The position numbers and the translations under genes are program-made. From contig JACGCM010000685.1 of NCBI GenBank assembly GCA_014058105.1, positions 248,001 to 312,000 on the forward strand: 64,000 nt of DNA, in the 5' to 3' direction. Numbering within the stretch: the stretch's first letter is position 1; every line of letters starts with the position of its first letter. The notes beneath the pieces are model-generated. The model saw nothing but the letters and a program-made list of their open reading frames with translations, was not told where the DNA came from and did no database searches. This document shows, piece after piece, positions 44,873-57,640 of this stretch. This stretch comes from Kingdonia uniflora. Lineage: Eukaryota; Streptophyta; Magnoliopsida; Ranunculales; Circaeasteraceae.

Positions 44873-47800
44873 ATGGCACTGTTTCACACCCCTTCCTCTC
44901 CTTCTTTATCTATGATTCGCAGACTCTCTGTTGTTACTCGATGCGTCTCTCCAATTGGGTTTCAAAATCGATCTATTTCGCTCGGTTTCCAAAGATTGAA
45001 GAAGAGATCTTTTGTGTCATTAGCTGCTTCGCATGAGGATTCGGTAAGATTTTTGGATGTTTTAGTTATGTTCCCTGGGGAAATATGTGATTCTTTATTT
45101 GTATCTTCCACAGCATTCAGAAGTTGAAGCGGAGAAGAGGAAGAATGAGCTTAACATGGGATCCCAAGAATCAGAAGATGCATGGAGACAAATGCTTGAG
45201 ACTTTCAAGGAGCAGACCGAAAAGATGCAGGGCATGTCAAAAGAGTCGTATGAATTGTACTCTAAAAAAGCTATGGCTATTTTGAAGGAAACTTCCGAGC
45301 GCTTGAAAATTCAAGCAGAGAAGACCACTCAGGATTTGAGTGTAATTGCAAGGGAGGCTAGTGAAGAGGGAAAAGAATATTTTTCTATAGCTGCAGAAAA
45401 TTCTCCTGAGGAACTCAAGGATATTGTGGAGACTTTTGCCTCTCCCCCGGATGATCTCAAACAAGTATCTAAAGTTCGCGATTTTTATCTTGGGATTCCA
45501 TATGGTATAATATAAATCGACATATTCATTGCAAGTGTCAATGTTTCAATAATTCAAAGATTTTTGCTTATTTCTTTTCCAACTCGTGCAGGTATCCTTC
45601 TCTCTCTTATGGGTTTTCTTTCATTTATGCTGACTGGAAGCACTGCTGGAATTAGGTTTGGGATTATCTTAGGTGGTACTCTTTTGGCCTTAAGTATATC
45701 AAGTTTAAGGTCATGGAGAAAAGGAGAATCAGACGATCTGGCTTTGAAAGGACAAGCAGGTTAGTGGAATCCTACTTCTAGTCAAAAAAGTATGGCTGAC
45801 CAAAGCGTTAATATTAACACTCGGCCTAATACCAAACCATTAGTGCCTCGCTAAAATAAGATGTATGTTATATAACTTTTAAATACATACATTCTTAAAA
45901 AATGTAGCATTGCAGTCTCCAAAATGTGAATTAATTGCTGTGTGAGATAATATGCATGATCGTAAGGCAGGCTCATGACAAAATGCTTTTAAGGAAATTT
46001 TTATGTACTCATATTATGTGTTATTGTCTTTAAAACAAGTTCATAAATTATGTTTCATTCGTTATTTACATAATACTTAGTCTTGTCCACTGAAAGGATA
46101 TACACGTCTAAATACCCATACGTACCACTCCCGGGAAGCATGTGAAGTAACCGAGTCTGGCGCGGGTTATTAGAATCCTTCAAGGCACAATAAAAAAGAT
46201 TACTCCTATTCATGTAGGATGCAAATCTCATCAAATAAGCATCACAGTAAGTACCAGCCTTTTTATCATGTAATCTTATCTCATATGAGTCCCCTCCAAT
46301 ACTCCAAGAAGCCTGCCAATGGCATACGATGTCATCAGGCTTTTGCCATAACGAAGGGTTTATTGAAGTACCGTCTAGCTGATAAGATCGTATGAAGACC
46401 CACAACGAATGAGTTTTTTTTTTAAAACTCTAGAATGTAGACTGGGAAGGCTAATCCACCCAAGAAATTGAATTCAAGTCCCACTAGATCAGAATGGCAC
46501 TCGTACAGACATAATTCTATAGCACTTATCTGTGGTGAATTCAAACTTTCGCCCCTACTTTCTCATTCCTTCATTCTCCTTCCTCCACATTGTCAAGTCC
46601 TCAAACCTTAGGAATTCGTTTCCCCTTTTCAACCCCGGGAGATGCTCAATTGGTGTCAGTCCAAGGACAATTACCATAATGTATTTACATTTACTAGTAA
46701 CCTGGTAAACCATAGGACCATAGATAACATAGTTTGGCCTCTATACGAGGGTTCAGTAGTTGAGGGCCCTCACATTGTGAAGAGGGTTCATTTTCTGAGT
46801 TGGAGGATGCTACTATACATCTCAGATGCGAGTAGTGATAGATGTCACTCTCAATTGATCTGGGAGGAAAGTGTTTCTATGGATCCACAAATTCACAATG
46901 AAAAATCCCCAACTACAGCTGTTAGTGTAAGCAAAGCTTGAAAAATTATCAACTTCATTAACCTAAACTGTTTGTGATTGAAGGTATCAAGGGCTATTAA
47001 GAATTTGCCTGTTGGACCTCCATTAGATGCTTTTACTCGGTTGGGGCAACATAGGTTTGGAGCCAAGGCTTCTGCTCTAGAGTTTCAGTTCTAACATTGG
47101 ATGTAGGCCACGTGACATAAGATTTTAGGGTGGCTTACCCTATCTGGATAGTATATGTGCTTGCCTATCCCTTCCATGAGTAAGACTCGGGTTGTGTAAT
47201 GCATAGCAGTTGTACGCCATGACCCTAGGTATGCGCTCTATTGTCGCAGTTCGTAAAGGACTATCAGATCAACCGTGTACTCAAGTAACAGGCCTTGCAA
47301 AGAGACTAAGAGAGGCTCGCTTTGTCGAGAGAGAAAGACAGTTCTGAGATGCCTTTCTTGGCATGGCATGTACTTTAGATAAATATTAATTTTTTTATTT
47401 TCTAAAAATGAAAATTATTTTTATGGTTTCAGTGTCCCTATATATTTTTAAGGTCTTCAGTTAGAGATGGGTGGTGAGGTACGCTTTACACTTGCAGTGT
47501 TGTCTACTCTCTGTCACACCAGAAGTCGTAGATCTTCCAAGATGGATTTGGAAGACCTAAACTAGATTTCTAATTGTCTAAGTCTTTATTAACAAATGCA
47601 ACCTGTGGTAAACGTATTCTGTGCTTTGTATGAATTTTGTTTCTTATATTTAAGTTAGTATTTTTGATTAATTCATGCTATAAATGTTTTTAAAAAATAA
47701 AATCAAAATCATATTTCACTTGCATAATACAGAACTGAAATGGAATACAACAACAAAATATGAGCATTACAAAAACTCAAATGTTGTGTCGTCCTTGTTC

Positions 47801-50800
47801 CATTCCTTCAACTCAGGCAAACTATCTTCGAGTTCCAAAAGGGACGGGGACCGAGGCTGGGGCGAAGTATATCTATCGTAAAGGATGCCATAGTACTCTT
47901 TTTCCTTGATCCACATTGCTATTGAAATTCAAAGTTATTTCTTCTAAGTTGGAGTAATGGGAGGAGTACGATACAGACGCTTAAGTTTCTTTTAATGTTT
48001 ATGTTCATGTTTTGTTGTATTTTGTTTCAGTTTTATGTAATGGAATCATCATTTTGATTTTATGTTGTTTAACATTTTTAGGATAAGTTAAAATATATAT
48101 ATATATAAAGCACAAAGTACCTTTACCACAAGTTACATTTGTTAGTAGAGGATAAGAAGATGATAAAATTTAACAATGGTTGGCCCTCCAAATCCATCTC
48201 AGACCCTCTACAGCCTCATGCATAGGCAACGTCGACGTAGTTGTGACAATGCGATCATTCGAACCATGAATAGCTTTCGTTACCAAAGTGGTCAAAGTGA
48301 CGCAAGGTAGACGGCGCTGCACTTTAATGCATATCTCAGGAGTTGTGTCTAGCTATATCTTTAGCTGAAGGTCTTAAAAAAATTGAACACATTGGAACAT
48401 TTAGAACAATATATATCGGAAGTATTATGGAAATTGCATAAAAAATAGCTAAATTATATACCATAATTTTAAGGGCATCTCAGATCTATTTCTCTCTTTG
48501 CTGTGTGGGCCTTCCTCCAGTTGGCCTCTAAGACGACTCTACTCGAACGGTTGATCTCCTGCAACAATGAAGTGAGTGCATACCCAAGGTCAGGCATACA
48601 ATTCCTCTGCATCACACGTTGGTGGCAAATTTGGAGTCTCAGTTATGAAGTGATAGTGGGGCATTGCCGTTCTGTCCAATAGATATACCATTCTGGGTTG
48701 CCACTATCTATAGGGTCAGCCATCCCACTTGCTTCATATTGTGTATATCTGATGTGGCATATATATTTAAAAATTCAAGACTGGGTCCAAACAAGTTTAT
48801 GTTGCATGCTACAATAAAAGCATGTAGCAGAGGTCCCATTGACTCGTAATCAATACCCTCAATCACAAACGGCACTGTGTTGAGGGTGTGAATCCATTCG
48901 CTGTCATACGACACATCGGTCCCGACCCCAATGCCAATGATAGTTGGAGCGATAGAAAACTTAGTCCTAGGCGAGAAATAGAATGTGTGGGTGGAGCTCC
49001 ACCACTGCTCGACCAAGGCTTCACCACTAGCTTTCTAGAACTTCCGGACAACCTTAAATCTCCCACGGCATCGTAAATTCTCTCGTTTCTACCGGATGAG
49101 GCACTTAATCAACATTTTAGCAAGTGCACAAGATACATAACCAAATCAGAATAAACATGTTCTAATCTTACAATAACAAACTTAGTGCCGTGGGATTTCC
49201 AAGTCGTGAAAATCGATTAGATGCTTCTCTTGCAGCGACAAATTAAACTTGGACATAGGTTGTATTGCGTGAGATTTTTCTTCTGTTTACCCCCACCCGT
49301 CCGCTTAATAAGTCTGCCTTTACATCTCTGAGAGTTGACTGATACGATGATAGGCATGGTGGAGAGAACGAGAATGGATTGAAGGTTTGATAGTAGAGTA
49401 TGTTGGAAGAGGAAGGCGGGTGAAAGAATGGGAAAGAGTTCGAATTTGGTTGGTTTTGTAGTTGCAGGAGTTGCCACGGTTTCTGAAAACTGTGGCAGTT
49501 TTTACACTGCGTTGACTAGGATGGCTGTTGGAAGAGAATGAGTGTGAGTTTGAGTATTTTTTGGGACCCCGCGGAGAGAACCACACTACTGCTCGGATTT
49601 GTCTTTGTTTAGGTTCTCTAAACTCGATGTTCTCAACTCACACCTTGATGGAGCAAAAAGGTGTTCAAAATTCTTCGAGTTCGCCCAAATTCAGACGAAC
49701 CTACACCTTGCTGGAGATGATGTAATTGTCCTCTGCAGGACTATCATTTGGAGGGTTCTTACTATTGCCATTCTTTGGGCTGTCTTATGCAAATAAAAAA
49801 CAGGATGTTTCAGAGTTGGAAGAAAAACTGGGCAAGGTCATTATTGGTATGAAAGACGTCAGCATCTGTTGGTTTCAGGTTTTCAGGCTCTTCATTAGTG
49901 TGAGTCGTGTGACATATTTGAATTTGTTCTAACTTGGAGCAGTTGTTGACTTATGAAAATAGGCCGCCCTTGGATTGTTAGCTATTTGTTTATTTTCTGA
50001 AACTGTGATGTTTGTTATTCAAAAGGCGTGGGAAATAAATTATTTTCATTTTTGGTAAGGTAAAAGAAATTATGCGTGGGAAAAAGTAATTAATACTCTT
50101 AACCAAGTGGATATCTATTTCTAGTAGATGTTTTGATTGTGTGTGAATTGGGCAGCCCAGTTCATGCTGGTAATACTGTTGGTCTATAGTGTGATGCCTT
50201 TTCTTTGATGATATAAGGACCGTCAATTCTATGTAAAACATGAATTATCAAGGCACCATTGAGTCACAGAATTATAATTTGTGATTCATTTTACTACGGA
50301 TGTGTGAAAAGCATCTTGTTCTGTTTGAAATTAACTCAATTTATATATTTAAGCACTTTATATTAGCTTCTTGAGCTTTGTTTCTTACAATTTCTAATAT
50401 GTATGGGGTTTTGATGCTGCAGCAATTGCGAGTATAATCTTTGTGAGGCAGCTTCGCTTATTTATTCAGGTTCATGTGCTAATTTGTACAATTAGGTTTT
50501 TATTTTAACTACAATGTTATGCTAATCAATTAAATGCTAAAATTTCCATCATCATTAACAGTCTTATCTTGAAATTTGTATTTTGCAGCGGCCATTACGT
50601 ACAAGCTTCCTTGTATCAATTCTCAGGTTTCTTTTCTTTCAATTCCTACTTCTGATTACAAATCTGAATATTTATGTCCATCAATGCAATAAAACACATT
50701 TTGGATATTAGTTGTGATTAATAGACTAAACATTGACATGAGTACGCTTATTGGTGTCTGACACGGATATGAGGTGTGGGACACAACAACTTCAAAATAA

Positions 50801-53800
50801 GTGAAAATGCGACACAACCATACAGTTACATAGTCTTTTTCCCTCATTTTCTGTACTAAGTTTTTTATTTGCTAGGACTCTACACATTCATGATATTGAA
50901 CTACAATTAAAATGTTAAAAACGCATATATTGGATGAACATAGGTTTATTTATTACTAATAACAAACATAGAAAAAGTTATAGTGAGTGTCCATGCAAGT
51001 GTCAGTGTGTCAACCCACACGTCACGACACATTTATTTCTAAATATGGATTGTCCATGTTACATAGGTTTTATTTGATCAGCGCTTAATGTTTTCCTTTA
51101 TTTGGTTCTTGTTTGTCCCCAACTTATTAGTTTATTGCTCCCTTTCCTTACTCATTTGGTAACTACGTTCTCCTTAGCCATAAAGTCTTGAAATCTCACG
51201 CTCTCATGTTATAGATTTTTTGAGGCATAATAAAATGAAATCGTACAAATATCAAAGAACAATTAGAGGCACTGTTTTTTCTTCTTCTTGTGGAAGCCTT
51301 ACTTCTTTTGAACTATGCCAAACTTTCTTGCAAGGTTAATCGAAGATTAATCAGTAAAGATCTCAGGTTTTTGTTTATTTTTTCTTATATCATGTCTGAG
51401 TTAAACAAAATTTTAATTGCTTTTAGTCAAGTTTAAGTGTAATTGCAATTAATTGTAGATTAATAAACAATTTTTTTTTTTTTTTTTTCATTTAGTTGAC
51501 ATTTTGTGCAAAATTACTTGAGAGAGAAAGAATAAACAATACAAAATGAGATTATACAATCTTAGAAGGCTATATAGGTACTATTGAGGTATAAGGTAAA
51601 ATAATACATACTGGGAACTTATCGACATGTTTTTTCGATAGAAAAAAAAACTAGCAATTAAAGAATAAAAATTAACTTATGTACATGCTTTGTCTTTTGG
51701 AGTGGGGGAGAGAGCGAGGGACGTTGTGGGAGTGAGATTGTGGAATCGCCTCATTTATATCGGACCACGATTCAATCGTACTCTCAGATGAATATACTCG
51801 CACATTCTTATTCAAATGCATAATCCCGATTAAATGCAATCTTACATGGATTTAATCTCGACTAATCTGGATTAAATATAACTTCTACTCCATTTAAGTG
51901 AAATTTAATTAAAAAAATTATGAGCGGGTTAATTGTGAGACTAAAACCAGATTAGTCGGTAGCAATCCTTTATTTTTTGTAGATCTTTTTGGGTAATTTA
52001 GATTTTCTATAATCAAAACTTTGGAGGGAGTAACCCCGAATTAATCGGGTCGTTTTTCAACTTTTTTGGGATTAATCGGGATTAATTCCATTTTTATTTA
52101 TTTTTTGTTTTCTTGTTCCAAAAAAATCACCATATCGCGTAGAAGTCCTCTCTATAACCAACAACCAACTGGAAAGCAACAAATTGAAGAATCTACTCAT
52201 GCAAATCCAACTAATACAAATAACCGTAAAAGTTGGTCGCAACCTTTGGCAAAAAGGGATAATCCTATCGAAAATGGTCAATGAACTTTATTCCTACCAC
52301 TGAGTAGTCACACTCAATTGGCAATATGCATCCTCAAGTTGTCTAGAGTCAAGGTATGACCCAGGCTACCTCTTGAAATAATAAAGAGAGAGCAAACCTA
52401 AAACTGATATTATTAAATTATAAAGATGTGATTACTTTGTTCATTAATATGCCTATTTGTAGTAGGCATAGCTTAACTTCAAAACCCTAATTTAGACTCT
52501 AACCGTGATTTAGGTTACAATGTGGTTTATTGAACTATATTATGTTATGCGCCTGCGCCAATTCAAATGCTCTAACACTCCCTCCTACTCCTCATGTTGG
52601 TACGTACAACCTTTATCTGTGTCAAATTTGAATACAATTTAAAAAAAAACAAAAAAAAACTGCATATATATAAAAGAATTACCTACAGCCTCTATCTGGA
52701 TCAACTTGGATTACAATAACAAAACACTGCATATAGTATGACAGAATAAACATCTCTCCCTCATCAATGAATACAACATCACTATCCCTTCCTAGTGAAA
52801 TCAGATGGATGATTTTTCTCTCTTTCTTTTCTTTTGCATTGGAATAATCCAATACATCAGATCAGCCTTTAGCATCTGTTAACATTCCAGATCTGTAGAA
52901 CTTGACCGCGGTCTTGAGTCTCGGGTTATCACATGATGCTTACTCTTCACCCTTAAATGCCGACTAGTAGATCCATATTCCATCTATTTGGTTCGATTCT
53001 CCTCATGTTATGTACTATCTGATGTTGATCTGAAATGAAGAGAGATTTTTATTCTCAGAAAGGGCTGAATAATCAACTTAGGGATTGACTTGGCAAGTTA
53101 ATTCGTCAAAGGTAGGTACTATTGACTGAAAGGTGGGTTTCAAAAACAAATCAGTGGCGTGGGATAAAGAAACAAACTGAACTTGAGCAGAATGAATTGC
53201 ACTTATTGGTGATTGGATTTGTAGTCTGGGCTCGAATCAGACTTGAGTTGGATTGGATTGGATTGGATTAAAGACTTTTAAGATCTGGGGCGGAGACTGA
53301 GGTCTGAATTTTATTCAGATTTGGGCAGACCTGAACTAGACTCAGAACTGCGTATCCTTTCTTGATTGTCAATCATAAGATATATGGAGAAGCTATTGCA
53401 TAGTTGTTAACAGCATCTCCGAAGTCGCTGCAACTTCCGCAGAATCCCCTTGTACTTTAGTCATTGGGGTGAGACTCTGAAAATAAAAGATGATTAGCTT
53501 AAGTTCTGTGACCACAGACATGGGAATTGATGCTATTTGCAGGGAAGGGAAGGATTCCTGTGACATCCAATTCCTTTTATTTTTGTTAGTTTCTTTCCGA
53601 ATCTGACAATAATGAAATCCTTGTCGGGCTGAGCTTGGTGGCCGCAGAGATCCAACAGAACTACATTGTTTTTCACAGGTTTCGATACCTTCTGGATTTA
53701 ATGAATTCTACGACATCATTTTTTTCAAAACATAGAATTGAAAGTAACTCCCAATGAAGAAGCAGAAAAAAATGACATTCTAGGTAAAAGAAGAAAAGTT

Positions 53801-54860
53801 ACATCAGACTAGATAGAACCATAAAAGTCGTAGAGAGTGCCATGGCAGAAACCTACAATTGATATTAATGAATAAATCTTATTTAGTTACTTTGTACAAT
53901 AGGAGGCCTATACAAATGCCGAACATAACTCTAAAACCTCTAACTTGGACTAGCATTAAACTGCAATACACTAATGCGGTATATCATACCACACTGTAAT
54001 TTGCTGCTTCACCCCATGTAATCTTACAGAAAGCAACCTGTGGATGATATGTTTACTCTCCAAACCTGCGCCACTGGGAGATCCTGATTCTTGTATCTGA
54101 CACTCCCTGGCTCTGCAAATTGCTAGCAAATGATTGCACAGAGAGTAAACTCCATTGTTAGGCTGGCTGCACTTAAAGACGATGTCCCTATCCCGAATAA
54201 CCACCATAGTAAATCCCATGCCTCACTGAGGCCACGTTCAGTCTCCCAATCATTTACATTTCCTGTGGGAAGATCCAAATTGATTGATTACCCTTTCCTG
54301 AGATGAAATTTACACTCACTATCTAAGTTAGAAAACTGTTGGATAAGGAGCCAACTCTAAAAGAGTTCTCTCATCACAGAAAACATCAAGCAATCACACA
54401 ATCGTCTAACTGAACCTTCGAAGGAAACCAACCCCCTTCATGAATTATGAATTGTGACAAAATTAGGAATTGATCTCCATATCTTGCCCACATATACTTT
54501 GGATTTCTAGGGTGCCATGGACACTCCACCATCCCATACTAAGCAATTCGAAAAACTTCATACCTAGTAATCATCTTCTTTGCACCTTAATTTCTGGTGG
54601 TCAGTCCTAACTAGCAATTCGACTTGTGGAAAAAAAATATGGTTGGGTAATAATTCTATTTAAATAGATAACATAAAATTATATAGAAGTACAGTGGTGT
54701 GTGTTTTTACTTTCGCTTCCTGAATCAAATGAAAATTATATCATCTAATACAAATGGCTTATTTTATTGTAGTGGTGCGATGGTAGCTTTCTATATATAT
54801 AGGATTATGTCTGATGGTGATCAAAAGAAAGGTCCAAGCTCTGAACTTGGACAAGGATAG
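44873..54860 (+). CDS. FAX3: Plastid Tmemb_14 protein, FATTY ACID EXPORT 3-like, 6 coding exons
   Basis: Exons: 44873-45043, 45114-45504, 45592-45759, 50423-50469, 50589-50626, 54773-54860. They total 903 bp, 300 residues plus TAG, all introns GT-AG and in phase. Residues 1 to about 50 are Ser/Arg-rich with no acidic residues, as in a chloroplast transit peptide. Residues about 58-175 form a long amphipathic, charged helical region ('LETFKEQTEKMQGMSKESY', 'SERLKIQAEKTTQDLS'). Residues about 183-290 are the Tmemb_14 domain with hydrophobic segments ('GILLSLMGFLSFMLTGST', 'FGIILGGTLLALSISSL', 'AIASIIFVRQLRLFI', 'SGAMVAFYIYRIM'). This layout is that of plant FAX3 (At2g38550), a chloroplast-envelope protein for fatty-acid export. 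The last short exons are separated by introns of 4.7 and 4.1 kb. I chose the first ATG after the telo-box. Another FAX-family member is the main alternative. Confidence 0.85.
46055..46405 (-). CDS. Unrecognised 116-codon ORF in a FAX3-like intron
   Basis: The frame 'MWVFIRSYQLDGTSINPSLW', 'VCHWQASWSIGGDSYEIRLH', 'TYCDAYLMRFASYMNRSNLF' and '...YLDVYILSVDKTKYYVNNE' has normal protein composition and lies antisense in intron 3. I know no family. It could be part of a retroposed gene, an old viral insertion, or chance. Confidence 0.25.
   Translation of the reverse strand: MWVFIRSYQLDGTSINPSLWQKPDDIVCHWQASWSIGGDSYEIRLHDKKAGTYCDAYLMRFASYMNRSNLFYCALKDSNNPRQTRLLHMLPGSGTYGYLDVYILSVDKTKYYVNNE
46440..48650. 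other. Intronic sequence, nothing firmly recognised
   Basis: Part of intron 3 of the FAX3-like gene. Short open frames near 46642-46941 and 48480-48640 (minus) are not supported by motifs. An AT microsatellite lies at about 48091-48107. Confidence 0.4.
48708..49060 (-). pseudogene. Plant mobile domain-like fragment
   Basis: On the minus strand 'EALVEQWWSSTHTFYFSP' is followed by 'KFSIAPTIIGIGVGTDVSYD'. This resembles the start of the plant mobile domain (aminotransferase-like PMD), usually 'LVERW...THTFH...GE.T.TL.D......G'. PMDs are carried by plant genes such as MAIL1 and by MULE and gypsy elements. The rest of the frame diverges, and no adjacent transposase was found. Confidence 0.4.
50627..54772. 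other. Last intron of the FAX3-like gene, insertion-rich
   Basis: A 4.1-kb intron. It holds a small retroposed insertion (51462-51539), a repeat of TTGGA/GGATT units at about 53244-53268, and two similar antisense-looking AT-rich segments at about 52384-52560 and 53850-54020. The last two could be relict terminal repeats of one insertion. No gene is recognised. Confidence 0.45.
51462..51539 (-). mobile_element. Tiny retroposed insertion with TSD
   Basis: AATAAACAA at 51462-51470 and 51531-51539 flanks an 18-T run (51471-51488) plus about 42 bp. This is an extremely truncated minus-strand LINE or SINE copy. Confidence 0.65.
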
Positions 54861-56130
54861 TAGTGTGTGTTTATGCAAGGTCAGTATCTTGGCTTTCTAA
54901 TTGTTTAATGCTTTACTGCATTGTTTTAAACCATATCAAAACTTGAATATCATATATGCTTTTTGGTGACATTCTGATATCGAAACACAGTTTTCTGCTG
55001 ACCCTACTTAGTAGATTTAGTTTTGATGATGTTTATATTGGTTGATGTGCCTCTGGTTGAAAGGACTAGTTAGTAATCTGTTTGTCTTCTAGACTCTAGT
55101 ACATCATCTTCGATTACAAGGCTCAAATTTAACTAGCAAAGAAATCCTCATCAATTACAAATCCCAAATTTAACCGTTAAGCAAATTCCCCTTATAGATC
55201 TCAAATGTGTGTGAGAGAAAGAAAGACTGTCAGGGAGAGGCTTGAGAGAGACATGATAGAGATCCTTGTTGGCAATTCGCCGAATTATTCGCGAATTTTT
55301 CGTTTTATTGATGAGCCGAATTAAAAAGGCAGTAATTTTCAAAAATTCTTTAAAACTTGAATTTTAAAGTCAAAACGTTTAAAACATGAATTTTTCATTT
55401 GTTAAAAAAACTTAGCCAAAAATACTCCAATTTTGAAAGTAGAAATTCATATACACGCATGTATACATTCACTGTATTTTTAACCCCCGAACAACTGAAA
55501 CCAAACGTTTAAAACTCGCATTTTTCATCATACGTATTGTTCCCGTTTTGCGATTTATTGATCGAATTTTTTATCGAGTTAAAAAGGTTGGAAAATTAAT
55601 AAAATCCACATTATTGTCGAACCGTATAAATTCCGAACTGCTAACAACGATAAAGATAGTAAGTAGGAGGGAAATAGAGTATGTGTAAGAGAGATGGAGG
55701 CTACTTGAGATATTGCATTAGAGAGGTATGTTTGTGTGGCAGAGAAGATGACCTAGAATTATTAGGAATTTTAAATTTTTTTTCTTTCCAAATGTAGAAT
55801 ATAGACCACTTTACCCTCATAAATTTGTTGTCTCGACTAAAGCACCCAACTCTTAGGGTTTAATTCCACTTTGTCTAGATGTTTAAGATTGAATATCATC
55901 ACTCCATCTCTGTTTTTTTTTCCCAAGTACCATATCCTCTATTTTTTGCTCAAACTTTACAATTTTCGTACCAAAATATATATTTTTCCTACTGCATTAG
56001 ACTGCTTCTTGTGTTAAATCGATAGCGGATTTTCACTTACTAGTACAATCATTTAATTTGGTGGGACCATGCGTTCTCCTCTCCTACGTATCAAAGTATG
56101 TAATACTTTATTGCTTCTGATGATGTCTAG
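54861..56130. other. Intergenic spacer after the FAX3-like gene
   Basis: It includes the likely 3' UTR of the FAX3-like gene. 'AAACGTTT'-type segments recur near 55375 and 55505, suggesting a degraded duplication. No gene is seen. Confidence 0.4.
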
Positions 56131-56133
56131 TTA

Positions 56134-56695
56134 GAGCATGGGCAGCAGGATAGCTATCGCTATGATAGCTATCCAAATTCACAAAAATTGCGTTTTTCAG
56201 GGTAGCTATCGCTCAAATTTTTATAATATCGATAAAATCAGTAGCGATCTGTAGCAACCCGTTTTGATGTCAGGTGTCAGTGGGCCCATGTAAATCAAGT
56301 ATAAAAAATAGATTAAAAAATTATTTTGATTTTTTTAATATAAATCATGCGCCAATTGAATTGGCGCTGTTATTTTATTATTATTTTATATTTGTGTTTT
56401 TAGTAAATAAAATAAAATAAAAAATATGTTTGTGCGCCAATTGAATTGGCGCAGTGTCTTTTATTTTTATTTTTTATTATTAAAATAAATATTTAAAAAT
56501 GCTGGCGCCAATGCAATTGACGTCCAATTTTTTTTTTTTTATTAAAAAAATAAAATATATATAATAATAAATAAAAAAACTGACACCATCCCCACCCGGA
56601 AAAAGACACTTTTTTTAGCTCTAGCTACATGTCATATTTTTACTGAATTTGTGCCTACGTGGCTCGCTAACTTAGCGAGGCTGCTGCCCATGCTC
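56134..56695 (+). mobile_element. Tourist-like MITE with internal palindromes
   Basis: The 562-bp element has perfect 15-bp terminal repeats, GAGCATGGGCAGCAG at the left and CTGCTGCCCATGCTC at the right. It is flanked by TTA (56131-56133 and 56696-56698), which places it with PIF/Harbinger-type MITEs. Internally the 19-bp near-palindrome GCGCCAATTGAATTGGCGC occurs exactly twice (56349-56367 and 56434-56452), and a degenerate third copy lies near 56512. The rest is AT-rich with no transposase. Confidence 0.88.
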
Positions 56696-57502
56696 TTACA
56701 AAAGAAAAGCTCATTTCTATTATATGTGACAGGTGCAGAGTTGATACAAGTGGATAATAATGCTGTCGAGGGACTTGGGAAATGCATATTTATGGGTGGA
56801 TTGAATTATGAGAACTGAAGTCAGTGCCTCGCAGGAATCTGATGTAAAATTACAGCTAGAATCAAATAATTGCTCCTCAGTTTTGTTGTGAAGGCATGGA
56901 GCATTTTTTATTTTATTTTTTGTTTCTTAATCTGGCTGCTTTTAAAAAAAAATGTAAGATTAGCAGTAGTACATGAATAGATTGTAATGTGGTACCTTTA
57001 CTTGTGTGTTAGTTTCTTTTTGGCATGGAATAATGTCACATCTTGGTCTTGTCTGAAGTCTCTGCTATGAAATGACCAGAGTCTAGAACAGATTGATATC
57101 TTATTCGAATACATTGACCGATTTCTCTTATTATGTGCTGGGTACTTGCAGTCATAATAAAAAGGGAAAATGCCACTGCCATAGATTTATAGTGGTGTAG
57201 TACTAGTAAGGCAAGAACACTTGGTAGATGAAGACCAATTAAAAGAAACTGACAAAAGTTCCTATGTTGTTATATTTCAGATGTGCGCGAATTTAAAGTC
57301 TGCTGTGTGATAAATCTCTGTTGCCATTGGCTTTGTAATGAACGTATAGGTATTATAATGAACGTCCGTCCATGTAGCAGTACTACGAGGTAAGCGCAAC
57401 GGTTGAAATATTTCCTTGGCAATTTGTTTCCCCATTTGTAAATCTAAGTCAGTCTAAAGATAAAGGATTTTCAAGAGACCATTTATTTTGGTTCTGAATG
57501 CA

Positions 57503-57640
57503 GTTGAAGGTGTTAGCATCTTAGGATTGTTTGTGTTCCTTTTTCTTTTGAGAGCATATTACTCTGCATTTGTTTTATTGCGACGTCTTGGTCCCCTAGG
57601 GTGGTATTATAGGAAAGGGGGTGCCTTATTCATTTAAGAA
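57503..57640 (+). other. Possible exon of unknown transcript
   Basis: After an acceptor-like ATGCAG, an open stretch encodes 'EGVSILGLFVFLFLLRAYYS' and then 'RRLGPLGWYYRKGG'. This reads as a transmembrane helix followed by basic residues, ending at a TAA at about 57638. No neighbouring exon could be assigned. It may be chance. Confidence 0.2.

Noticed and set aside
49528..49932. Overlapping plus-strand frames with a hydrophobic segment ('LSFGGFLLLPFFGL') after an acceptor-like site
   Set aside because: They tempted me as a nested gene, but three frames compete, no homology is recognised and no donor or start is clear.
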